Assembly (NCBI GenBank): GCA_045661205.1 | Contig: JAZRFE010000026.1 | Coordinates: 1-64,000 of the forward strand | DNA length: 64,000 nucleotides | Source of the DNA: HGM04593 sp045661205 | GTDB taxonomy: Bacteria; Bacteroidota; Bacteroidia; Bacteroidales; Bacteroidaceae | Reading direction: 5' to 3' | Program-made: the position numbers and the translations under genes | The notes under the pieces: generated by a model | Seen by the model: only the letters and a program-made list of their open reading frames with translations | The model's database searches: none | What the model was told of the DNA's origin: nothing | Shown: one piece after another, positions 27,127 to 34,998 of the stretch | Numbering within the stretch: position 1 is the stretch's first letter | How the letters are laid out: every line of letters begins with the position of its first letter

Positions 27127-28476
27127 TTCACACACTTTATTCTGCCAACGTCGCGCAAGTTTCGACGCCATCACCGATTGATTGAAAATGACAAAAGCAA
27201 GTGTGTGCCCGTTGCCGGCTTTTGCGTAGCCTGCCAACGTGCATATTCCCGTTACAGTGCCTGTCTTTGCATGAATCTTGCGTTCGGCAACAGTGCCAGC
27301 CATACGACCTTTGAGCGTGCCTGTCCATCCGGCGATGGGAAGTCCTCGCAACACCGACTCATAGACAACGGGATTGTTGTAGATGTGTCGCAACATCTGC
27401 GCCATGATGTCTGCCGAGATATATGTGTAGAGCGAGAGACCCGAGCCGTCGGCAATGTCGTATCTCTGAGGCATCTTAAGGTTGTAATCGAGAAAGCCTT
27501 TTATGAGGGTGGTGCCATCTTTGTGAGAAACAGGGAAATGGCCGTAGAGTGCGCCCAGATGGAACGTGAGTGCCTCGGCGCAGAGGTTGTCGCTCTCTTT
27601 CAGTGCTTCATCGACAACGTCGAGTATAGAGCGCTGAGTGCGGTGCAGCAGGGCAAAAGTGTCGGGCGAGGCAGCATAGACTACATTCCTGACATCGACC
27701 CCGCGTGCAGCAAGTTTTTCGCACATCACTGTGACAAAAAACCTCTCGGAACGGTACATATTCATGCGCTCGCCACGTGCACCGGTACAGTTGCCTCGCA
27801 CACGAATGACGTTGGAGTTGTCGAGCCAGTCGCGCATGATAGTCAGCTTGCCACACGACGCATCGTGGCTTACGGCCTCGTTTGCTACCGAGTAATAAGA
27901 AGATACAGGCTTGCACTCTACCACGGGCGCAGCCCCTTTCTCGGTAGGCTTCACCGATACATCTACGCAACCGCCGTTGAGCATCAGTGGCGACATGTAG
28001 GGTTGAAAATCCCAGGGGGTATCATCCCACGACCATCCCGGGCCCCAATAGATGGAGTCCATAAAAGAGCAATCGATAAAGAGCGTATCGACCACACTGC
28101 TATCGCCCACAGAAGCAACCATCGCATCGAGGTCGTGCTCGGAGAAGAGAGGGTCCATTTCGCCACGCAACGAGAGGTTGCGGTAGGTTGCGCCCTCGCC
28201 GATGCCGAGAGTGGTACATATTGAATAGTTCACACCCAACCTTTCGAGTGCCACGCCTGCAGTCAGCAGTTTGAGCACCGAAGCAGGCCTGCACATTTTT
28301 TGTGCACGATGGGCAAACACAAGGGAATCGTCGTCGAGGTCGTACACTGCCACGGAAACATCGCTATCGGCGAAAAGTTCGTCGCAGAGCAAGGAATCCA
28401 TTGATGCCTTGAAATTCTGCGCCGGCAGAAACAGGCAAACGAGAAAAGAGAATATTGCGGTTGTAAGAAGTCTCAT
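27112..28476 (-). CDS. dacB: D-alanyl-D-alanine carboxypeptidase/endopeptidase (PBP4 type)
   Basis: A 454-residue class C penicillin-binding protein with a signal peptide (about 1-20). The active-site motifs are seen in order: SVLK (Ser66-Lys69, nucleophile and base), SDN in the KESDNLCAEAL segment, and KTG in HAKTGTVTGICTLAGYA. The PBP4 family trims and cleaves peptidoglycan cross-links in the periplasm. The gap between SxxK and SxN is long, as expected for PBP4 with its extra domain. Single gene on the minus strand with a -7 box directly upstream. Confidence 0.93.
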   Translation of the reverse strand: MRLLTTAIFSFLVCLFLPAQNFKASMDSLLCDELFADSDVSVAVYDLDDDSLVFAHRAQKMCRPASVLKLLTAGVALERLGVNYSICTTLGIGEGATYRNLSLRGEMDPLFSEHDLDAMVASVGDSSVVDTLFIDCSFMDSIYWGPGWSWDDTPWDFQPYMSPLMLNGGCVDVSVKPTEKGAAPVVECKPVSSYYSVANEAVSHDASCGKLTIMRDWLDNSNVIRVRGNCTGARGERMNMYRSERFFVTVMCEKLAARGVDVRNVVYAASPDTFALLHRTQRSILDVVDEALKESDNLCAEALTFHLGALYGHFPVSHKDGTTLIKGFLDYNLKMPQRYDIADGSGLSLYTYISADIMAQMLRHIYNNPVVYESVLRGLPIAGWTGTLKGRMAGTVAERKIHAKTGTVTGICTLAGYAKAGNGHTLAFVIFNQSVMASKLARRWQNKVCELLCR

Positions 28477-28492
28477 CGTATGTAAATTTTTA

Positions 28493-28500
28493 CAAAATTA
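28493..28500 (-). promoter_or_regulatory. dacB: -7 box of dacB
   Basis: Minus-strand TAATTTTG, about 17 bp before the start codon. Implies a very short leader. No convincing -33 box. Confidence 0.5.
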
Positions 28501-28576
28501 GCTCAGTTTCAAGAAAAAAGCAGAATTTTAGAGTCTATTTTTCTATACTCGGAAATATTTTTTACTGCGAATTTTG

Positions 28577-28584
28577 TAATTTTG
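28577..28584 (+). promoter_or_regulatory. -7 box of the alpha-galactosidase-like gene
   Basis: TAATTTTG followed by GCAC, 45 bp before the start. The same GAATTTTGTA(A/C)TTTTGCAC core occurs before nadB at 31150-31168. Confidence 0.55.
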
Positions 28585-28628
28585 CACAAATTTGAACATC
28601 GTATCACAAAATCCCCAATGATACTATT

Positions 28629-31052
28629 ATGAGAAAATATATTATCTCGTGTCTATCCATCATCATTGCTGCGATGACAACCATCGTCGCAAAAGCTGAG
28701 AACTACACTCTTAACGAAGGAAAATGGACTGTCACATACAACGAGGCGGAAAAAGGACTTTCCATCGACTACAATGGTACAAGACTCTTTTCCAAGGCCT
28801 ATGCAAGTGTGCAGTACAATAAGAAGGGAAGCACAAGTACCAGCACTATCACTTCGGGAACTGTGAGCCTGAAGCCCACTATTTCATCGTACGACGTAGA
28901 CGACGCTTTGGGCAAGGGAAAACGTTATAAGTTTGCATACTACAAGAACGGAGTGACACTGAACCAACTGTTCACATTCTACAACAACAAGCCCTTTATG
29001 ACAGTTTCGGCTACTATCGCAGGTGATGAGGGCATCGAGGTGGAGTCGCGTCAGATGGTAGCATTGGCCACCGAGACGGAGACCACTCCTTTCAAGGGAG
29101 ATAACAACCGCATGCTGTGGGTACCGTTTGACAACGACGGACATGTAAAATATAAAAACCTCGCACTCACCGACAATGCCGAGAATATCTCGCACGAGGT
29201 GACCGCCATATTCGACGGCGAGAGCCGCTTCGGACTCGTTGCCGGCTCCATAGACCACGACACATGGAAAAGCGGTATCAAGGTGAAGGGCAAGGAGGGT
29301 TACAAACTGAGCAAACTGCACTGCCACTCGGGCTACACAAGCAGCAACACACGCGACAAACGTTCTCATGGAAAGATAAGCGGCAAGGAGATTTCATCGG
29401 CACGATACTTTATTGGTGTATATGATGATTGGCGCGACGGACTCGACGCGTACGCAAGTGTAAATGCGCTTGTTGCGCCACCTGCCGAGTGGACAAAAGG
29501 CAACCCCATGGGATGGAACTCGTGGGGAGTGATGCAGACAAAAGTAAACTACGACGGTGTGCACGAGACGGCACGATTCATCAAGGACAGCCTCTACAAC
29601 TACGGATTCCACGACAAAGAGGGAAAGACGGTCATCAGCCTCGATTCTTATGCAGAAGACAACATCACGGAGGAGCAGTTCAAGAAATTGGGTACTAAGG
29701 TATTATCAACCACAAACTACATTGAGGGCGGCAAAAAACACCCAGGTACCAACCAGACATTGGGACACTACTATGGCCCATTCATCATTTGGGAGTGGAC
29801 TCTCGACGATAAGGTGGAGGGTACCGGTATCGACGGAATTCCCGAATACTATTGGGAGGACGCAGCACTGAAAATAAATGGCGAGATATACAAAATATCG
29901 AGCAACGGAGGATATGCCACCGACCCCACCCACCCTGCTGTAAAAGCAAACATCGAGTACACACTGAAGTTGTGGAACTCGTGGGGTGTAAAGTATGTGA
30001 AGGCTGACTTTTTGAACAACGGAATAATCGAGGGCGACAGTTGGTACAACCCCGAAATAAAGACCGGCGTACAGGCATATAACTACGGAATGAAGATACT
30101 GTTCGAGACTGCCAAACTCTACGACATGTATATTGTGGAGTCAATATCACCCATATTCCCCTATCAGTATGCTCATGGACGAAGAGTGTCGTGCGACCGC
30201 TTCAGCGAAATTGCCGAGAGCGAATATGTGCTTAATGCTGTTTCGTACGGATGGTGGACTGACAAGCTGTATGCAGTGAACGATCCAGACCATCTGGTGA
30301 TGTGCAAGCAGGGCAATGGTGCAAAAGAGACTATGGGAGAGAACCGTGCACGCGCCACCACAGGAATGGTAACAGGAGCATATATATTCGGCGACAACTT
30401 CAGCCTGAAAGGGCTTAAGGGTGGTGCCAAGCCCGGCTATGCGGCACAGTCGCGCAACCGTGCCATTGAGATTATGGGCAATGCCGACATCAACGACTAC
30501 GTGCGCAACAATACAGGCTCTTTCAGACCTATAGACGGACACAAGCCATCGAGCGGACAACAGGCCGAGAGTGTCTTTGTGCGCGACACCGAGAAATATT
30601 TCTATCTTGCGGTATTCAATTACAGCACTTCCGAGGCCAAGACAGGCAAGGTGAGCTGCGAGAGAATGAGCATCGACCCCGAGAATGTCGAGAGCATCAA
30701 GGAGTTGTGGCTGAACGAAGAGGTGGAATACGACAACTATGAGTTGAGCTACAATATACCTGCGAAGGATGTGCGTGTGTATCGCTTTACAAAAAAGGTT
30801 ACCACAGGCATTGCCGACACAAAGAGCAACGAGGCACACATCGGCATAAAGGCCGAAAGTGGTACCATCAGCATCACTGCCGACAAAGAGATTGAATCTG
30901 TTGCAATATACAGCACAGCTGGTACACTGCTCGCAGAAACAGAGTGCAACGGCGAAAAAGAGGTGCACATCATGTTCCCGACAAACAAGAATGTCTTTAT
31001 TGTAAAGGCGAAATTTGTCGATGGAAACGTGGAAATAGTGAAATATAAATAA
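28629..31052 (+). CDS. Secreted clan GH-D (GH27/GH36-like) alpha-galactosidase-like enzyme with T9SS-like tail
   Basis: An 807-residue protein with a signal peptide (about 1-23). An N-terminal beta-sandwich is followed by a (beta/alpha)8 domain beginning around PMGWNSWG (residues 293-300). The probable nucleophile is Asp460 in YVKADF and the probable acid/base is Asp523 in HGRRVSCDRF, the paired motifs of clan GH-D. A C-terminal antiparallel domain follows. The last ~75 residues (AHIGIKAESGTISITAD, then SVAIYSTAGTLLAETEC and a KNVFIVKAKF...IVKYK end) resemble a type IX sorting domain. So it is probably a surface or secreted glycosidase exported by the T9SS encoded 10 kb upstream. Substrate not defined. 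Confidence 0.8.
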   Translation: MRKYIISCLSIIIAAMTTIVAKAENYTLNEGKWTVTYNEAEKGLSIDYNGTRLFSKAYASVQYNKKGSTSTSTITSGTVSLKPTISSYDVDDALGKGKRYKFAYYKNGVTLNQLFTFYNNKPFMTVSATIAGDEGIEVESRQMVALATETETTPFKGDNNRMLWVPFDNDGHVKYKNLALTDNAENISHEVTAIFDGESRFGLVAGSIDHDTWKSGIKVKGKEGYKLSKLHCHSGYTSSNTRDKRSHGKISGKEISSARYFIGVYDDWRDGLDAYASVNALVAPPAEWTKGNPMGWNSWGVMQTKVNYDGVHETARFIKDSLYNYGFHDKEGKTVISLDSYAEDNITEEQFKKLGTKVLSTTNYIEGGKKHPGTNQTLGHYYGPFIIWEWTLDDKVEGTGIDGIPEYYWEDAALKINGEIYKISSNGGYATDPTHPAVKANIEYTLKLWNSWGVKYVKADFLNNGIIEGDSWYNPEIKTGVQAYNYGMKILFETAKLYDMYIVESISPIFPYQYAHGRRVSCDRFSEIAESEYVLNAVSYGWWTDKLYAVNDPDHLVMCKQGNGAKETMGENRARATTGMVTGAYIFGDNFSLKGLKGGAKPGYAAQSRNRAIEIMGNADINDYVRNNTGSFRPIDGHKPSSGQQAESVFVRDTEKYFYLAVFNYSTSEAKTGKVSCERMSIDPENVESIKELWLNEEVEYDNYELSYNIPAKDVRVYRFTKKVTTGIADTKSNEAHIGIKAESGTISITADKEIESVAIYSTAGTLLAETECNGEKEVHIMFPTNKNVFIVKAKFVDGNVEIVKYK

Positions 31053-31157
31053 TTAAAAAGCGAGAATGCTGCCGCAGCAAAAAGTCGCCAACAACAAAAA
31101 GTGATGCCTCAGCTGTTTATTTATCCTCGCGTTTAGATGTTTTTGTCACGAATTTTG

Positions 31158-31165
31158 TACTTTTG
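31158..31165 (+). promoter_or_regulatory. nadB: -7 box of nadB
   Basis: TACTTTTG, exact TAnnTTTG match, 63 bp before the nadB start. Preceded by GAATTTTG as at 28570. Confidence 0.55.
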
Positions 31166-31227
31166 CACAGAATATGCAACCGAGTAGAAAAACAATAGGT
31201 TGCAAATAGAAAATTATCCCTTGCGAT

Positions 31228-32799
31228 ATGGTTAAGAAATTCGATTTTCTTGTTATCGGCTCCGGAATTGCCGGTATGAGTTTTGCCCTGAAAGTGGCAC
31301 ACAAAGGAAGCGTAGCACTCGTTTGCAAGACTACACTCGAAGATGCCAACACCTATTTTGCACAAGGAGGCATAGCCTCTGTTACCAACCTGCTGACCGA
31401 CGACTTCGACAAACACATCGAGGACACGATGATTGCCGGCGACCACATAAGCAATCCCACTGCTGTGGAGAAGGTGGTACGCGAAGCACCCGAGCAGATA
31501 AGGCAGTTGATAGAATGGGGCGTGAATTTCGACAAGAACGAAAATGGGGAGTTCGACCTGCACCGCGAAGGAGGACACTCGGAGCATAGAATTCTGCACC
31601 ACGCCGACAGCACCGGTGCCGAAATTCAGAAGTCATTGATAAAGGCTCTGCGCAACAACCCCAACATCACAGTTCTCGACCACCACTTTGCCATTGAGAT
31701 TCTGACACAGCACCATTTGGGAATAAATGTCACCCGTCAGACACCCGACATTGAGTGTTACGGTGCTTATGTACTCGACCTTAAGACAAATCGCGTGGAT
31801 ACTTTCTTGAGTAAAGTGACACTGATGGCTACCGGAGGATGCGGAGCTGTGTACCAGACAACAACAAACCCGCTTGTGGCAACAGGCGATGGCATTGCAA
31901 TGGTCTACCGCGCAAAAGGAACAGTGAAAGACATGGAGTTTGTGCAGTTCCACCCGACAGCACTCTACAACGTAGGCGACCGCCCGTCGTTCCTGATTAC
32001 CGAGGCGATGAGAGGCTACGGTGCTGTGTTGCGCACAAGTGACGGCAAGGAGTTCATGCACAAATACGACGCGCGCCTGTCGCTGGCTCCGCGCGACATT
32101 GTGGCTCGTGCCATAGACAACGAGATGAAGAACAGGGGCGAGGATTTTGTTTATCTTGACGTCACCCACAAAGATGCCGAGGAGACAAAGAAACATTTCC
32201 CTCACATATACAAGAAGTGCCTGTCGCTGGGCATAGACATCACCAAGGACTATATTCCCGTAGCACCAGCTGCACACTATCTGTGCGGAGGTATCAAGGT
32301 AGACCTCAACGCAGCATCGAGCATACACAGGCTCTATGCTGTAGGCGAGTGTTCGTGCACAGGCCTGCATGGTGGCAACCGTCTCGCAAGCAATTCGCTG
32401 ATAGAGGCTGTGGTATATGCCGACGCAGCGGCAAAGCACACTCTCGCGACTATCGACAACTACACTTTCAACGAGGAGATTCCCGAGTGGAACGACGAGG
32501 GTACAAAGATGAACGAGGAGCTGGTGCTTATAACTCAGAGCCTACGCGAAGTGGGACAGCTGATGAGCACATACGTTGGCATCGTACGTACCGATCTGCG
32601 TCTGAAACGTGCGTGGGATCGTCTGGACCTTCTCTACGAAGAGACCGAAGAACTGTTCAAACGCAGCGTTATCAGCAAGGAGATATGTGAGCTGCGCAAC
32701 GTCATAAATGTCGGTTACCTGATTATGCGTCAGGCAATGGAACGCAAGGAGAGTCGCGGTCTGCACTATAACCTCGACCACCCACGCAAGGATTCATAA
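31228..32799 (+). CDS. nadB: L-aspartate oxidase
   Basis: A 523-residue FAD enzyme of NAD biosynthesis that oxidises L-aspartate to iminoaspartate, using fumarate instead of oxygen under anaerobiosis. Seen are the N-terminal dinucleotide-binding GSGIAGMSFAL, the substrate/flavin regions YFAQGGIA and EGGHSEHRILH, a FHPTAL segment, HYLCGGI and GLHGGNRLASNSL. It belongs to the succinate dehydrogenase/fumarate reductase flavoprotein family but the NadB-type C terminus (LRLKRAWDRLDLLYEE) separates it. nadA and nadC are not adjacent. An AspT-type exchanger gene begins 18 bp later. Confidence 0.95.
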   Translation: MVKKFDFLVIGSGIAGMSFALKVAHKGSVALVCKTTLEDANTYFAQGGIASVTNLLTDDFDKHIEDTMIAGDHISNPTAVEKVVREAPEQIRQLIEWGVNFDKNENGEFDLHREGGHSEHRILHHADSTGAEIQKSLIKALRNNPNITVLDHHFAIEILTQHHLGINVTRQTPDIECYGAYVLDLKTNRVDTFLSKVTLMATGGCGAVYQTTTNPLVATGDGIAMVYRAKGTVKDMEFVQFHPTALYNVGDRPSFLITEAMRGYGAVLRTSDGKEFMHKYDARLSLAPRDIVARAIDNEMKNRGEDFVYLDVTHKDAEETKKHFPHIYKKCLSLGIDITKDYIPVAPAAHYLCGGIKVDLNAASSIHRLYAVGECSCTGLHGGNRLASNSLIEAVVYADAAAKHTLATIDNYTFNEEIPEWNDEGTKMNEELVLITQSLREVGQLMSTYVGIVRTDLRLKRAWDRLDLLYEETEELFKRSVISKEICELRNVINVGYLIMRQAMERKESRGLHYNLDHPRKDS

Positions 32800-32817
32800 A
32801 AAGAAGAAGAGAGTATC

Positions 32818-34479
32818 ATGGAGTGGTTGAACAGCCTATTTATTGAGCATAGCCCTTTGCAGGCAGTTATAATTTTGTCGATAATAATTGCGACAGGCCT
32901 GGGACTGGGGAAAATACGCATGTTTGGCATTTCGCTTGGCGTAACATTCGTGTTTTTCGCCGGCATTCTCGCCGGACATCTGGGAGCCTCTATCGACAAC
33001 AGCATGCTGACATACGCCGAGAGCCTTGGTCTTGTACTGTTCGTATATGAGCTGGGATTGCAGGTGGGCCCCGGATTTTTCAGTTCGTTCCGCAAAGGCG
33101 GACTGCAACTGAACATGCTTGCCATGGGAGTGGTGGTGCTGGGTACCCTTATGGCTATTGCCATGAGCTACGCGACCGATATTCCCATGAGCGAGATGGT
33201 GGGTGTGCTGTGCGGCGCCACAACAAACACTCCTGCGCTGGGAGCTGCACAGCAGACACTGAAAGAGATAGGCCTTTCTTCAACAGGAGCGGCATTGAGC
33301 TGCGCGGTAACATACCCTCTGGGTGTTGTGGGTGTAATATTGGCGATGCTCGCTGTGCGCAAGATATTTGTACGCCCCACCGACATCGACAAGGGAGAGC
33401 ACGAGGACCACAACCACACATTCATTGCCACATACTGCGTGCAGAACCCCGGAATTTTCGAGAAAAGTGTGAAGGAGGTTGCCGAACTTACTCACACTAA
33501 ATTTGTTATCTCGCGTCTGTGGAGGGATAAGAAGGTGAGCATCCCCACATCGGAAATGATGCTGAAAGAGGGCGACCGTCTGCTGGTGGTGACTACTGAA
33601 AAGGATGCACCCACGCTCACTGCACTATTCGGGCAGATGGAGGCTAAGGATTGGAACAAGGAGGACATCGATTGGAATGCCATCGACAGCCAGCTTGTGT
33701 CGCGCAGCATAGCCATCACACGCCCCGAAATAAATGGCAAGAGACTTGGCTCGCTGCGTCTGCGCAACAGTTATGGCATAAACATCAGCCGCGTTACACG
33801 TAACGGCGTGCAACTGCTTGCAACACCCCGACTGATACTTCAGATGGGCGACCGTCTGACTGTGGTGGGCGAGGAGAAGGCTATCGAAAATATCGAGAAA
33901 CTGCTTGGAAACACATCGAAGATATTGAACGAGCCTAACCTGGCGGCTATATTTATAGGTATTGTACTGGGACTTGTACTTGGTTCCATTCCCATTGCCA
34001 TTCCGGGAATGAGCACTCCTGTGAAGCTGGGACTCGCCGGAGGCCCTATCATTGTGGGTATTCTCATTGGCTGTTTCGGCCCCCGTTTCCACCTTGTTAC
34101 ATACACCACACGCAGTGCCAACCTGATGCTGCGAGGCATAGGTCTTTCGCTCTATCTTGCCTGTCTGGGACTCGACGCAGGAGCACACTTCTTTGAGACT
34201 GTAATGTGCCCCGAGGGAGCTTTGTGGATAGCTTTGGGATTCTTGATTACCTTTGTTCCTGTGGTGATAATGGCACTTGTGGCAATGCGCATAAGCCGCC
34301 TTGACTTCGGCAGCGCCTGCGGAATGTTGTGTGGCAGTATGGCAAACCCCATGGCACTGAATTATGCCAACGACACACTGCCCGGTGACAACCCTGCCGT
34401 AAGCTATGCTACTGTCTATCCGCTGGCAATGTTCTGCCGTGTGATTATTGCACAGATTATTGTGATGATGTTCGTCTGA
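32818..34479 (+). CDS. AspT/YidE-family putative transporter with two RCK_C domains
   Basis: A 553-residue membrane protein with the duplicated AspT/YidE/YbjL membrane unit: about five helices at the N terminus (to ~residue 185) and six at the C terminus (from ~375). Between them are two TrkA-C-like (RCK_C) domains, around FEKSVKEVAELTHTKFVISRLWR and EINGKRLGSLRLRNSYGINISRV. The conserved CGATTNTPALGAAQQ and CGSMANPMALNYAN repeats are seen in the two halves. Characterised AspT exchanges aspartate and alanine; succinate and other dicarboxylates are used by relatives. The 18-bp spacing after nadB suggests co-transcription and a possible dicarboxylate substrate (inference). Confidence 0.88.
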   Translation: MEWLNSLFIEHSPLQAVIILSIIIATGLGLGKIRMFGISLGVTFVFFAGILAGHLGASIDNSMLTYAESLGLVLFVYELGLQVGPGFFSSFRKGGLQLNMLAMGVVVLGTLMAIAMSYATDIPMSEMVGVLCGATTNTPALGAAQQTLKEIGLSSTGAALSCAVTYPLGVVGVILAMLAVRKIFVRPTDIDKGEHEDHNHTFIATYCVQNPGIFEKSVKEVAELTHTKFVISRLWRDKKVSIPTSEMMLKEGDRLLVVTTEKDAPTLTALFGQMEAKDWNKEDIDWNAIDSQLVSRSIAITRPEINGKRLGSLRLRNSYGINISRVTRNGVQLLATPRLILQMGDRLTVVGEEKAIENIEKLLGNTSKILNEPNLAAIFIGIVLGLVLGSIPIAIPGMSTPVKLGLAGGPIIVGILIGCFGPRFHLVTYTTRSANLMLRGIGLSLYLACLGLDAGAHFFETVMCPEGALWIALGFLITFVPVVIMALVAMRISRLDFGSACGMLCGSMANPMALNYANDTLPGDNPAVSYATVYPLAMFCRVIIAQIIVMMFV

Positions 34480-34495
34480 GAGGCCGTCTGAGCCA

Positions 34496-34900
34496 TCAAA
34501 CCACCCAATAACGATGGAATACCCTCTTCTCTAAATTCCCGCGAAAATAGAGATCCTCACGGACTTTGAACAGGCCACGTTTGCGTGGTTTGAGGGTGTA
34601 CTCCACGATAGCCTCGTCACCGCCACACACTCCCTCTTTCATCAACTCGGGCGAGGTGTATCTGAACTTCTCGGTGACAAAGAACGCATCCTCGGGATAA
34701 ACTATTTTATAGTCATACCCCACCGACCCATACACCGTTCCCGATAATTTTATCTCACCATTTCTGATATATATAATGGAATCGACTGCACGGCTATTGC
34801 TGTGCAAAGCAATGATGATAACACGACGACAGGCGTAGTATATATTCTTGAACATATAGAGCAGTCTTGCAGTCATAGAGTCGTTGTCTATGTGGTTCAT
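34496..34900 (-). CDS. Hypothetical protein
   Basis: A 134-residue basic, soluble-looking protein without a signal peptide. It is not recognised. It has an N-terminal helical part (TARLLYMFKNIYYACRRVIIIALHS) and a beta-rich rest (IIYIRNGEIKLSGTVYGSVGYDYKIVY). The ORF lies in a gap that would otherwise be non-coding and has its own upstream AT-rich region, which supports it as a gene. It is convergent with the exchanger gene (16 bp between stops). Confidence 0.5.
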   Translation of the reverse strand: MNHIDNDSMTARLLYMFKNIYYACRRVIIIALHSNSRAVDSIIYIRNGEIKLSGTVYGSVGYDYKIVYPEDAFFVTEKFRYTSPELMKEGVCGGDEAIVEYTLKPRKRGLFKVREDLYFRGNLEKRVFHRYWVV

Positions 34901-34940
34901 GGTGGATTTGCATTATAAATTGCTCGTAAATATAACACAA

Positions 34941-34975
34941 AAAACTGCGACAGGAGAAATTCCTGTCGCAGTTTT
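34941..34975. terminator. Strong intrinsic terminator after secDF
   Basis: A 15-bp perfect stem (AAAACTGCGACAGGA / TCCTGTCGCAGTTTT) with a 5-nt loop. T-runs follow on both strands, so it can act in both directions. It lies 24 bp past the secDF stop. Confidence 0.85.
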
Positions 34976-34998
34976 ATTTTTTCAACTGATATTGCAGA

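Noticed and set aside
27178..28224. 348-codon plus-strand frame opposite dacB
   Set aside because: Antisense shadow of a gene with all three PBP active-site motifs.
33840..34139. Minus-strand frames opposite the AspT-like exchanger
   Set aside because: No motifs and fully antisense to a membrane protein gene with clear domain order.
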